Source: RYN-124 sp033851845
GTDB lineage: Bacteria; Actinomycetota; Actinomycetes; Mycobacteriales; SCTD01
Direction of reading: 5' to 3'
DNA: 64,000 bases
Assembly (NCBI GenBank): GCA_033851845.1
Contig: JAWWOH010000080.1
Span: 1-64,000 of the forward strand
Below are positions 23,224 to 31,586 of this stretch, piece by piece (position 1 is the first letter of the stretch; every line of letters begins with the position of its first letter). The notes under the pieces are model-generated. The model did no database searches. It had not been told where the DNA came from and worked only from the letters and a program-made list of their open reading frames with translations. A program made the position numbers and the translations under genes.

Positions 23224-26013
23224 GTGCTGCTGGAGCGCGACGCCGATCTGGCGGCGGCTGAGGCCGTCCTCCGCGATGTCGTGCGCACCAGCACCGGTCG
23301 GCTCGTGCTGCTCGAAGGCGTGCCCGGCGTCGGCAAGACCGAGGTCCTGCTCGAGCTGACGCGCCGCGCTGAGGCCCTCGGGATGCAGGTGGTCGCCGGA
23401 ACGGCTGGGGAGCTGGAGCAGGACTTGCCCTTCGGCGTGGCCCGCCAGCTCTTCGTCGATGACGTCGCCGCTCATGCAACCCCACCGGCCGCGGCTGCGC
23501 GGGGACTCACGACGGCAAAGCCCGTAGCCGACGTGCAGTCGGCGGAGCTCGACGCGCTGCATGGGCTCTTCGGGCTCTGCACCGCGCGGGCCGGCGCCGA
23601 TCCGCTCGCGGTCGTGATCGACGACGTGCACTGGGCCGACCCGGCCAGCCTGAAGTTCATCGTCTACCTCACCCGGCGGCTGCCAGGGCTTCCGATCGCG
23701 CTCGTCCTCGCGGCCCGCCCGGCTGCTCAGACGGTCCGGGCGCCGGAACTCGAGCACCTTGCCGAACGAGCCGACCTCACCCTCAAGCTCGAGACGCTGT
23801 CGGCAGAGGCGACCGCGGCGGTGGCGAGAGGCTGGTTCGGCGACCCGCCGAGCGCGGGGTTCACCCGGGTCTGCGTCGACACGACGGGCGGAAACCCACT
23901 GCTGCTGCGACAGCTGCTCGAGGAGGCTGCCACCGAGCAGCTGCAACCTACTGACGCCGACGCTGCGCGTCTGCGCGAGCTCGGCTCGACCACGGTCGCG
24001 CGCTCGGCGCTGCTCCGGGTCAGCCGCATGGGCCGGGAGGCCGTCGATATCGCTGCAACCGCGGCGTTGCTCGGGCGCAGCGCGACGCTCCCCCTCGTCG
24101 CGGCCGTCGCAGGCGTTCCCGCGGAGCGCGCCGAGCTCGTTCTCGACGAGCTCATCGACGCGCACCTGCTCAGGCCCGGGCAGCCGCTGCGCTTCGTCCA
24201 CCCACTCGTGCAGTCGGCGATCTACCGGCACATGCCGCGTGGTCTGCGTTCACGACGGCATCGCGAGTCCGCGCGCCTGCTCGCCCTCGCCGGCGCCGCC
24301 CACGACGAGATCGGACGTCATCTGCTGCGGACTGACCCCGCTGGCGACTCCTGGGTCAGGGAGCAGCTCCGTGACGCCGGCACGCAGGCCCTCGACACCG
24401 GTGCACCCGACGTCGCGGTGGCGCTGCTGAGGCGCGCAGTCGACGAGAACCCCACAGCCGTGGACGCTCGGCTGCTGATCCAGCTCGGCGGCGCGGAGTC
24501 CGTCGTCGGTGACAAGCAGGCACTGACGCATCTCTCGCAGGCGATGGCGAGCACGACCGATCCGGCGCTGCGCAGCCTCGCTGCGATGCCACTGTCCCGC
24601 GCGCTCGCGGAACGGCGGCGGTACGCCGAAGGCATCCAGGCGCTCGACGAGGTGCTCGCCGACCCGAACGGGTTGGACCGCGAGACCTTGCTGCGGCTCC
24701 GATGCGAGCGCCTGTGGCTGCTCGGCACGAGCGACCTGCCGCCGTCGACGCTCCGCCAGGAGGCCGAGGAGCTCGCTGCCGGGCTCACCGGCAGCACGCA
24801 CGCCGAGCGGTTGGCGATCGGGCACCTGGCCACGGTGCGGTTCTCGCAGTGCGCCCCGCACGATGAGGGTCGGGCGCTCACCCTCACCGCGCTCGGCAGC
24901 GGACAGCTGCTGCGCGACGAGGGACCCGAGTCTCCGCGCTGGTTGCACACCGCGTCGCTGCTGTGGGCCTTCGGCGAGTACGGCGCCGCCGAACGCGAGC
25001 TGCTTCGCGGTGAGCAGCTCGCGCACGACCGCGGCAGCGATGCCCCACTGATGCCGATCCGCAGCACGCGAGCACTGCTGTCGTTCGATCTCGGCGAGCT
25101 CGACCGCGCCGAGGAACTTGCACGCGACGCCATCGCCCGCACGCGCGGACTGTCGTCAACCGGTGCGCGCTTCGCCGCCGCCTGCCTGGTCAAGGCGCTC
25201 ACTGAGAAGGGCCGACTGGACGAAGCCGCACAGGTGATGGCCGAGGTGCCGCCGCCCGGCGCCTCTCTCGACCGGTTCGACGCGCTGCTGCTCGACGCCC
25301 GCGGCACCCTGCGCCTCGCCCGGCACGAGCCGGGTGGCCGCGACGACCTCCTCGCCGTCGGCCGGTGGTGCGCGGAGCACGCGATCGACAACCCCGGTGA
25401 GTGGGCGTGGCGGACCGACGTGGCGCCGGCGCTGATGGCTGATGGCGACGTCGAGCGGGCGGAGGAGCTCATCGCCGAGGAGCTGGAGAAGGCTCGCCGG
25501 TTCGGCGTCGCGAGGCCGCTGGGGCGTGCCCTGCACGCCGCGGGCCTGGTCGCCCGCGGCGACGAGCGGATGCGGTTGTTCGAGGAAGCCGTGGCGGTGC
25601 TCGCGCCCTCTCCGGCTCGGTTGTCAGCAGCGCGCGCGCTGCTGAGCCTGGGCGTCGCGAGGCGCGCGGCGGGGCAGGTCGCCGACGCGCAGGAGCCGTT
25701 CCGGCAGGCCCTGGACCTGGCGACGGCCTGCGCCGCGACGCCGGTGGCCGACAGCGCGCGCCGGCTGCTGCTGTCCACCGGGGCGCGGCCCCGTCGTACA
25801 GCACTGCTCGGGCCCGACGCGCTGACCCCGAGCGAGCGGGAGGTGGCGGAGCTTGCAGCCAGCGGCCACACGAACCGCGACATCGCCGGTCGGTTGTTCG
25901 TGACGGTCAAGGCGGTCGAGAAGCACCTGCGCAACGCCTACGCCAAGCTCGACATCGAGCGGCGCACAGAGCTCACCGAGGCACTGCGCGGCCGAGAGCG
26001 ACAAACCGGGTAA
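23224..26013 (+). CDS. LuxR-family regulator of the LAL type (large ATP-binding)
   Basis: A 929-aa STAND-class regulator. The N-terminal AAA-like module has Walker A GVPGVGKT at residues 32-39, a Walker B region LAVVIDDVHWADPASL, and the sensor segment GGNPLLLRQLLEEAA. A TPR-like helical middle (about 400-850) follows, and the C-terminal LuxR helix-turn-helix is LTPSEREVAELAASGHTNRDIA (two adjoining pieces) with VKAVEKHLRNAYAKL. LAL proteins respond to ligands or protein partners and activate pathway genes, often secondary metabolism or stress. The GTG start follows a purine-rich GGGGGGTGA site. Neighbouring genes downstream encode a universal stress protein, a GAF protein and a subtilase. 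Confidence 0.93.
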   Translation: MLLERDADLAAAEAVLRDVVRTSTGRLVLLEGVPGVGKTEVLLELTRRAEALGMQVVAGTAGELEQDLPFGVARQLFVDDVAAHATPPAAAARGLTTAKPVADVQSAELDALHGLFGLCTARAGADPLAVVIDDVHWADPASLKFIVYLTRRLPGLPIALVLAARPAAQTVRAPELEHLAERADLTLKLETLSAEATAAVARGWFGDPPSAGFTRVCVDTTGGNPLLLRQLLEEAATEQLQPTDADAARLRELGSTTVARSALLRVSRMGREAVDIAATAALLGRSATLPLVAAVAGVPAERAELVLDELIDAHLLRPGQPLRFVHPLVQSAIYRHMPRGLRSRRHRESARLLALAGAAHDEIGRHLLRTDPAGDSWVREQLRDAGTQALDTGAPDVAVALLRRAVDENPTAVDARLLIQLGGAESVVGDKQALTHLSQAMASTTDPALRSLAAMPLSRALAERRRYAEGIQALDEVLADPNGLDRETLLRLRCERLWLLGTSDLPPSTLRQEAEELAAGLTGSTHAERLAIGHLATVRFSQCAPHDEGRALTLTALGSGQLLRDEGPESPRWLHTASLLWAFGEYGAAERELLRGEQLAHDRGSDAPLMPIRSTRALLSFDLGELDRAEELARDAIARTRGLSSTGARFAAACLVKALTEKGRLDEAAQVMAEVPPPGASLDRFDALLLDARGTLRLARHEPGGRDDLLAVGRWCAEHAIDNPGEWAWRTDVAPALMADGDVERAEELIAEELEKARRFGVARPLGRALHAAGLVARGDERMRLFEEAVAVLAPSPARLSAARALLSLGVARRAAGQVADAQEPFRQALDLATACAATPVADSARRLLLSTGARPRRTALLGPDALTPSEREVAELAASGHTNRDIAGRLFVTVKAVEKHLRNAYAKLDIERRTELTEALRGRERQTG

Positions 26014-26014
26014 A

Positions 26015-26034
26015 GGTAGGGCGAGCTCCCTACC
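26015..26034. promoter_or_regulatory. Dyad GGTAGGG-N6-CCCTACC before the universal stress gene
   Basis: A perfect 7-bp inverted repeat just after the LAL stop codon and 58 bp before the usp start, without a T-tract. Its right side, CTCCCTACC (26026-26034), resembles the motif before the LAL gene itself. Confidence 0.45.
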
Positions 26035-26092
26035 GACCGGCATCGCCGGACACCTGATGCTGGTGATCATCACAGCTGATCAGGGGGAACGC

Positions 26093-26548
26093 ATGTACCG
26101 GTCGATCGTTGCGGGCACGGACGGCTCGCCGAGCGCGCAGGAGGCCGTCCGGCACGCCGGTCAGCTCGCCGCGCTGTCACAGGCCACGCTGACCATCGTT
26201 TCGGCGTACCGACCGGTGGGACATGCGGCCGTGCTCGCCATGAGCGGGGCGGCCGGCGGCCTCATGGTCGACTCCGCCGAGCTCGTCGAGCAGCAGCGCC
26301 AGGAAGCCGAGGAGTCGCTCGAGCACGCCATGATGACGCTCGACGCCGTCGCGCCTTTCGCGAGCACCGTCTCCGCGCCCGGAAACCCGGCCGAGGTGCT
26401 TCTTGCCGTTGCCGCCGAGGTGAAGGCGGACCTGATCGTCGTCGGCAACCGCGGGATGCAGGGTGCGGCCCGCTTCCTGCTCGGCAGCGTCCCCAACCGG
26501 GTTGCGCACCACGCCAGCTGCTCGGTCCTCATCGTCCAGACGACCTGA
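26093..26548 (+). CDS. Universal stress protein (UspA family)
   Basis: A 151-aa single-domain Usp. It starts MYRSIVAGTDGSPSAQEAV, and the ATP-binding signature is complete near the C-terminus: VVGNRGMQGAARFLLGSVPN then CSVLIVQ, matching G-2x-G-9x-G(S/T). Usp proteins bind ATP and support survival under starvation, hypoxia or redox stress. The ATG was chosen over an in-frame start 36 nt upstream because CAGGGGGAA lies 3-11 nt before it and family homology starts there. Two TGATCA sequences (26064-26069 and 26077-26082) in the leader form another small dyad. Confidence 0.92.
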   Translation: MYRSIVAGTDGSPSAQEAVRHAGQLAALSQATLTIVSAYRPVGHAAVLAMSGAAGGLMVDSAELVEQQRQEAEESLEHAMMTLDAVAPFASTVSAPGNPAEVLLAVAAEVKADLIVVGNRGMQGAARFLLGSVPNRVAHHASCSVLIVQTT

Positions 26549-26584
26549 TCCGGCGCTGCGGGTGTTCGTGCTTCACTCCGGGTC

Positions 26585-27340
26585 GTGACGACGGCAGAGG
26601 ACCTCCTCGCCGAGCTCGGCTCGCTCGCGCAAGCAGTGGGTCCGTCCGTTGCACCTCCCGAGACCGATCGGCTGCTCGCCGCCCTCGCCGACACGGCCCG
26701 TCGGCTGTTCGGCGCGGCCGCGTGCTCGCTCGCACTGCTGACCGACGACGAGAGCGAGCTGGTCTACACGACAGCCGTGGGCGCCGGCGCGCAGGACGTC
26801 ACCGGCATGCGCATCCCGGCCTCCCAAGGCGTCGCCGGATGGGTCGTGCAGTCGGGTCAGCCCGTGTCGATCGACTCACCGGCTGACGATCCGCGGTTCG
26901 CTCGCGACGTCGCGGAGTCGACCGGTTACGTGCCGCGCGAGATCCTGGCGGTGCCAGTCGCCTCGCAGGCCGCAACCCTCGGCGTACTCACTCTGCTCGA
27001 TCGCGACACGGCCCGTCCCGGGGCCATGCAGGACATGGCGCTGCTGCAGGTGTTCGCTGACCAGGCCGCGATCGCGCTCGAAGCCGCCCGTGCGTTCACG
27101 CGCATGGGGTCCGTCCTGCTGACCGCGCTGTCGATGGCCGCCGCGGACGGCTCGGCGCTCACCGACGCGGCGGCATCAGCTGCCGACGCTGTCGGTCCGC
27201 GCGACCGTGACCTCGCCGACCTCGCCGAGGTCTTCGCCCTGCTGAGCCGGCACAGCAGCGACGACCGCCGGCTCGCCGTCCGGCTGGTCCGCGAGGTCGC
27301 GATGCACACCGAGCGGGGGGCCGCACGTCCGGGGCGCTGA
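26585..27340 (+). CDS. GAF domain-containing protein
   Basis: A 251-aa soluble sensor-type protein. Residues about 20-165 form a GAF domain (LADTARRLFGAAACSLALL, then GVAGWVVQSGQPVSIDSPA with DDPRF and the ILAVPVASQ strand). No kinase, cyclase or HTH domain follows; the C-terminal 80 residues are helical and Ala/Asp-rich. A Cys in AAACSLAL sits in the first strand. Such stand-alone GAF proteins often sense redox state or small molecules and act through a partner. It lies downstream of the universal stress gene and just before the subtilase gene, so it may be part of one stress-related unit. Confidence 0.83.
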   Translation: MTTAEDLLAELGSLAQAVGPSVAPPETDRLLAALADTARRLFGAAACSLALLTDDESELVYTTAVGAGAQDVTGMRIPASQGVAGWVVQSGQPVSIDSPADDPRFARDVAESTGYVPREILAVPVASQAATLGVLTLLDRDTARPGAMQDMALLQVFADQAAIALEAARAFTRMGSVLLTALSMAAADGSALTDAAASAADAVGPRDRDLADLAEVFALLSRHSSDDRRLAVRLVREVAMHTERGAARPGR

Positions 27341-27384
27341 GGCCCGCGTGGTCGGAGGCGTTCCTGCCCGACCGCCTGGCTGAC

Positions 27385-28197
27385 GTGCCGCTGCCCGCGC
27401 TGGCGATCGACCGGGAGTGGGCGTTCGATGGAGCCACCGGCGAAGGGATCGACGTCGCGGTCGTCGACAGCGGGATCGACGAGACGCATCCCGCTGTCGG
27501 GGCGGTGACGAGCGGGGTTGCCCTCCGGTGGGATGCGCTGCGCGAGGAGGTCGTCGCAGAGGAAGGACCGCACGCGGACCTGTTCGGGCACGGGACGGCC
27601 TGCGCCGGGATCATCCGGCGGGTCGCACCACAGTGCCGACTGCACAGCGTCCGCGTCCTCGGCGAACGGCTCTCGGGCAAGGGACCGGTCTTCGCGGCCG
27701 GGCTGGCGCACGCCATCACGACGGCTCGTGTCGTCAACCTCAGCCTGTCGACCAGCCGGCCGGAGTACCGCACCCTGTTCTACGAGATCGCCGACGAAGC
27801 TGCGTTTCGCGGCGTCGTGCTGGTGTGCGCCGTCAACAACGCGCCGGCACCGAGCTACCCGTCTCAGTACTCCTCGGTCCTCTCGGTCGCCGCCAACGAC
27901 GGGGCCGACCCTTTCGACCTCGACTGCAACCCGGCACCGCCTGTCGAGTTCGGTGCACCGGGCATCGGGGTCACGGTGCCGTGGCTGGGCGGCGGCGTCA
28001 TCGTGGCGACCGGCAACTCCTACGCCGCCCCGCATGTCACGGGGCTGGTCGCGCGGCTGCTGTCCAAGCACCCCGAGCTGACGCCGTACGAGGTGAAGAC
28101 TGTTCTGCGGCACGTCTCGCGGAACGCGAGGCGCACGCAGCAGCACGACGGGCGGCCCCAGTGGGACCGCCCGCCGCCTGCTCCCCCCGGCCTTTAG
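27385..28197 (+). CDS. S8 (subtilisin-like) serine peptidase, apparently intracellular
   Basis: A 270-aa subtilase with a complete catalytic triad: Asp28 (VAVVDSGID), His69 (GHGTACAGI) and Ser212 (TGNSYAAPHV), with the oxyanion Asn at about 151 (AVNNAP). There is no signal peptide and no propeptide-like N-terminus. The start is uncertain. The GTG used begins VPLPALAI, but the same frame continues upstream to 27337 (LRPAW...LADVP reads as plausible protein) without a standard start codon, overlapping the GAF stop, so a CTG at 27337 is possible. The catalytic core is small compared with secreted subtilases. The stop codon overlaps that of the convergent gene by 4 nt. Substrate unknown. Confidence 0.87.
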   Translation: MPLPALAIDREWAFDGATGEGIDVAVVDSGIDETHPAVGAVTSGVALRWDALREEVVAEEGPHADLFGHGTACAGIIRRVAPQCRLHSVRVLGERLSGKGPVFAAGLAHAITTARVVNLSLSTSRPEYRTLFYEIADEAAFRGVVLVCAVNNAPAPSYPSQYSSVLSVAANDGADPFDLDCNPAPPVEFGAPGIGVTVPWLGGGVIVATGNSYAAPHVTGLVARLLSKHPELTPYEVKTVLRHVSRNARRTQQHDGRPQWDRPPPAPPGL

Positions 28198-28787
28198 CCG
28201 ACGTGGCCGCCCACGTTGTGACCGGCAGCGCTGGCGGAGGCGTCAACGCCGTCGTCGGAGACACCGGCGCCCACAGAGACATCCAGGTCGTTGACGGTCT
28301 GGCGCACGGTGCTCAGCGTGCTGTGCACCGTGGTGGCTGCGGTGTCGACGGTGCTCCTGGCGATCGTGCCGGCGGTGTCGACCGTGTTGCTCACGTCCGT
28401 CTTCGCCGCGGTGACGAGCTCGTCGGCGGTGTCGATCGCGTAGTGCTCGGTGTCCTGCACGGTGCGGTCGGCCTGGCGGACCGTGTTGCCGGCCAGCCTC
28501 GTCGTGTCGTTGGCCGTCCGCACGGCAGTGGTGAGCGCCGTGTCGCGGGCTGCGCGCGTCGTTGCCACGCCCCAGTCGGTCGTGCGGTCGACGGTGCCCA
28601 TCGGGTCGTCGAGGTTGACCGACACGGATGGAACGCGCGCCGTAGCGGTGTCAGCCGAGGATGAGTGCGCCACGAGCGAGGCGCCCGCTCCCCCGACGAC
28701 GACAGCCGCGACGCCGAGCCCGGCCGCAACCTCCTTCAGGCCGTGCCCCTCTACGTCGTCGAACTCGATGTTGTCGTTGTCGCTCAT
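28194..28787 (-). CDS. Thr/Asp/Ala-rich LEA-like protein with N-terminal membrane or signal segment
   Basis: A 197-aa protein of no recognised family. An acidic N-terminus (MSDNDNIEFDDVEGHG) precedes one hydrophobic segment (about residues 21-43, AAGLGVAAVVVGGAGASLVA). Residues 70-170 are an irregular amphipathic repeat rich in T, A, D, V and R with short recurring units (TVRQADRTVQDTEHY, TVDTAGTIARSTVDTA), resembling LEA or apolipoprotein-type helices that can bind membranes or stay disordered. The C-terminus ends in Gly/His. A good AAGGAG site precedes the ATG. The upstream 215 bp hold a 16-bp palindrome and an inverted repeat, so it is probably regulated. An envelope-stress or desiccation role is speculation. 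Confidence 0.7.
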   Translation of the reverse strand: MSDNDNIEFDDVEGHGLKEVAAGLGVAAVVVGGAGASLVAHSSSADTATARVPSVSVNLDDPMGTVDRTTDWGVATTRAARDTALTTAVRTANDTTRLAGNTVRQADRTVQDTEHYAIDTADELVTAAKTDVSNTVDTAGTIARSTVDTAATTVHSTLSTVRQTVNDLDVSVGAGVSDDGVDASASAAGHNVGGHVG

Positions 28788-28810
28788 GTCCTGCTCCTTA
28801 CGAGTTGGTA

Positions 28811-28899
28811 TGTCCGATGCAGCGAGACTGCGCGAAAGCACGTGCACGTGCTGTCGCCTCCTGGACAGACGGACTGTCGACTGTGCGACACATCGGACA
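28811..28899. repeat. 9-bp inverted repeat flanking the divergent promoter region
   Basis: TGTCCGATG at 28811-28819 and CATCGGACA at 28891-28899 enclose the 16-bp palindrome. Related TGTCG/CGACA pieces lie between them (28860-28890). Confidence 0.6.
28837..28852. promoter_or_regulatory. 16-bp perfect palindrome AGCACGTGCACGTGCT
   Basis: A perfect self-complementary site 50 bp upstream of the LEA-like gene start and 151 bp upstream of the divergent PLP-enzyme gene. It has the size and symmetry of a dimeric regulator site. Confidence 0.6.
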
Positions 28900-28990
28900 A
28901 TCTGGACCAGCGCCCTCGGCGGCGCGGTCGGGTCAGCGCCCCACCATTTCGACGTGCCTGTCGTCCGCTTTGTCCGGTTCCGTGCCGCGA

Positions 28991-28996
28991 TAGCGT
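28991..28996 (+). promoter_or_regulatory. -10 hexamer TAGCGT, leaderless type
   Basis: TAGCGT ends 6 nt before the ATG of the PLP-enzyme gene; no ribosome binding site is present. Confidence 0.5.
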
Positions 28997-29002
28997 CGCG
29001 CA

Positions 29003-30016
29003 ATGCGCATTCACGAGCTGCAGACCCCGGCGTTGCTCGTCGACCGCGCCGCCCTGCAGCACAACCTGCAGACGATGGCCGCCGCGCTACCGGGGCCCCG
29101 CTTGCGCCCGCACGTCAAGGCGCACAAGACGACGTCCCTGGCCAGGCTCCAGCACGCGGTCGGTCACCACGGCTTCACGTGCGCGACGATCCGCGAGGTG
29201 GAGGGTCTCGCGGCCGCCGGGCTGGGCGAGGACCTGCTGCTCGCCAACGAGGTGCTCGACACCAGCCGTCTCGGTCATGTCATCGAGTCCGGCGCGCGCG
29301 TCACGCTCGCCGTCGACAGCGACATCACCGTCGATGCGGCAGTGACGGGCGGAGTCCGCGAGGTCGTCATCGACGTCAACGTGGGCCTGCCCCGCTGCGG
29401 GGTCGAGCCCGACGACGCCGGCCGGCTCGCCGACTACGCCCGCAGCAGGGGCCTCGAGGTCCGCGGCGTGATGGGTTACGAGGGCCACGTGATGATCGTC
29501 GAGGACCCGACCGACAGGCTGCGGCAGACCGAGGAGTGCATGAGCCGGCTGCTCAAGGCATCCGCCGATGTCGGCGGCGAGCTGGTCTCCGCAGGTGGCA
29601 CCGGGAACTACGAGCTGAACACGTGGGCGAACGAGATCCAGGCCGGCTCGTACCTGCTGATGGACACGGCGTACGGCGCCCAGGGGTTGCCCTTCCAGCA
29701 GGCGCTCACCGTGCTTGCCCAGGTCATCTCCGTCAACAAGGCCGGCTGGGCGGTCGCGAACCTCGGGCTGAAGTCACTCGGCATGGACCACGGCAACCCG
29801 CACATCCCCGGTGCGTCCGTGTGGTTCTGCTCCGACGAGCACACGACGTTCTCCGCCGACGCGGGCAACGCGTTTGCGGTCGGCGACCTGGTGCGTGCAC
29901 ACCCTGCGCACGTCGATCCCACCGTCGCCCTGCACGAGTGGATCCACGTGGTCGAGGGCGACTCCCCCGATGCCGAGGTCGTCGACAGCTACGAGGTCGA
30001 CCTGCGCGGCTGGTGA
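29003..30016 (+). CDS. DSD1-family PLP enzyme (D-threonine aldolase / D-serine dehydratase-like)
   Basis: A 337-aa fold-III PLP enzyme with an alanine-racemase-like N-terminal barrel. LRPHVKAHKT places the PLP Schiff-base Lys at residue 39, GGTGNYEL binds the phosphate, and the C-terminal beta domain ends EWIHVVEGD. Family members cleave D-threonine or dehydrate D-serine-type 3-hydroxy amino acids. The His and Cys that hold zinc in eukaryotic-type D-serine dehydratase are not clearly recognisable here, so the exact reaction is open. The ATG is supported by the leaderless -10 hexamer. The convergent FAD/Rieske gene ends 13 bp downstream. Confidence 0.85.
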   Translation: MRIHELQTPALLVDRAALQHNLQTMAAALPGPRLRPHVKAHKTTSLARLQHAVGHHGFTCATIREVEGLAAAGLGEDLLLANEVLDTSRLGHVIESGARVTLAVDSDITVDAAVTGGVREVVIDVNVGLPRCGVEPDDAGRLADYARSRGLEVRGVMGYEGHVMIVEDPTDRLRQTEECMSRLLKASADVGGELVSAGGTGNYELNTWANEIQAGSYLLMDTAYGAQGLPFQQALTVLAQVISVNKAGWAVANLGLKSLGMDHGNPHIPGASVWFCSDEHTTFSADAGNAFAVGDLVRAHPAHVDPTVALHEWIHVVEGDSPDAEVVDSYEVDLRGW

Positions 30017-30029
30017 GGCGTACTCGGCC

Positions 30030-31547
30030 TCATTGCGGGCTCTTGTTCTCCAGGTCGTGCACGGTTGGGCCCTGGATCACCTTGCCGTCCAGGGTGTACC
30101 GCGAACCATGGCAAGGGCAGTCCCAGCTCCGCTCGGCGGTGTTGAACGAGACCAGGCAACCGATGTGCCGGCACACCGGCGACACGGCGGTGAGGCTGCC
30201 GTCCTCGTGCCGGTACGCCGCGACCTTGTCCCCGTCGAGCTTGACGATGCCGCCTTCACCGGGGGCCAGCGTGTCAGCGTCGGGCGGGTTGAGCGTCTTC
30301 AGCCGGTCGCCGATGAGGTGTCCGCCGACCGCGTCGACGTTCTCCTTGATGGTGTCCTTCGACGTGAAGGGTGCGCCCATCCGCGACGCCCGGAACGCCG
30401 TTGCCCAGTCGTTGTCCTTGTCCTCGATGCGGTCCGCGATGATGCCGCCCGCTGCGGTCCCGTTCGTCATCCCCCACTTGCCGAAGCCGGTCCCGACGAA
30501 GACGCGCGAGCCCGGGAGCTGACGCCCGATGTAGGGGACGCCGTCGCCGGACACGTAGTCCTGCGCGGACCAGCGGTGAACCATGTCCTCGACCTGCCAG
30601 TGCGTGTTGGCCCAGTCCTCGAGGGCGGCGTACCGCTGACGCGTATCCGGGTCCTGGCCGACCTTGTGTCCTTCGCCGCCGAGGATCACGAGAGTGTCGC
30701 CTTCCGCCGAGCGCACCGAGCGCGTCGGCGAGTCGGCGCTGAGGTACATGCCTTGCGGCGGCGCGCCCGCCAGCCGTGCTGTCAACGCATACGAGCGGGT
30801 CGGGTGCGTCTTGGCGAAGAACAGGCCACGGTCGAGGATCGGCAGGTGGGTCGCGAGCACGACGTGCTCCGCGCTGACGCGCTCGTCACCGAGGTGCACC
30901 TCACAGGGCGATCCGTCGTTGACGCCGGTGACACGGGTGTTCTCGAAGACCTCCCCGCCGAGGCTGGTGAACGCCGCCGCCAGCCCGAGGCAGTAACGTC
31001 GTGGGTGAAACTGAGCCTGGTCGACCATCCGGATCGCAGCCGCTACGTCGTACGGCAGCTCGGTCTCGTTGGTGAAGCTCACCGGCAGACCGAGCGCCGC
31101 AGCGGCCTCGACCTCGGCTTCGATCTCCTTCACGCGGGCGGCGTCGGTCGTGTAGGTGTACGCCGGCCGACGGCTGAAGTCGCACTCGATGCCGTAGCGG
31201 TCGATCCATGTCGCAACCTGCTCGATCGCGCCCTGGTTGGCATCGGCGTACGACTGCGCCAGCTCCTTGCCGCGGTGCCGGACCAGGCCGTCGTAGATCA
31301 GACCGTGCAGGCTGGTCACCTTCGCCGTCGTGTACGCCGTCACGCCGCTGCAGACCTGGCCGGCCTCGAGCAGCGCCACACGGGAGCCGCGTTCAGCGAG
31401 CGTCAGCGCGGTCGACAGACCGGTGATGCCCGCGCCGACGACGATGACGTCGTACGAGCCGGTGGGCTTTCCGGCGGCAGCTGCGGTCACCGCATCCCGC
31501 GTCGTCTCCACCCAGACCGAAGGATTGCGTTCGTCGAGAGTCCCCAT
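30030..31547 (-). CDS. FAD-dependent oxidoreductase with C-terminal Rieske [2Fe-2S] domain
   Basis: A 505-aa two-domain redox protein. Residues 30-400 are a DAO-type FAD fold (VIVVGAGITGLS with the dinucleotide glycines at 38-43, and FVGTGFGKWGMTNG near the end of the domain). The last 60 residues are a Rieske domain with all four cluster ligands: C459 and H461 in CRHIGC, C477 and H480 in CPCHGS. This fusion is found in many bacteria, including Bacillus YhfW; its substrate is not established. No signal peptide. The ATG (MGTLDER) was preferred to a GTG three codons earlier, but neither has a clear ribosome site. Confidence 0.9.
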   Translation of the reverse strand: MGTLDERNPSVWVETTRDAVTAAAAGKPTGSYDVIVVGAGITGLSTALTLAERGSRVALLEAGQVCSGVTAYTTAKVTSLHGLIYDGLVRHRGKELAQSYADANQGAIEQVATWIDRYGIECDFSRRPAYTYTTDAARVKEIEAEVEAAAALGLPVSFTNETELPYDVAAAIRMVDQAQFHPRRYCLGLAAAFTSLGGEVFENTRVTGVNDGSPCEVHLGDERVSAEHVVLATHLPILDRGLFFAKTHPTRSYALTARLAGAPPQGMYLSADSPTRSVRSAEGDTLVILGGEGHKVGQDPDTRQRYAALEDWANTHWQVEDMVHRWSAQDYVSGDGVPYIGRQLPGSRVFVGTGFGKWGMTNGTAAGGIIADRIEDKDNDWATAFRASRMGAPFTSKDTIKENVDAVGGHLIGDRLKTLNPPDADTLAPGEGGIVKLDGDKVAAYRHEDGSLTAVSPVCRHIGCLVSFNTAERSWDCPCHGSRYTLDGKVIQGPTVHDLENKSPQ

Positions 31548-31586
31548 GATCGGCACGTACCCGGGCGAGCAGCAGCGAACCGGCGA

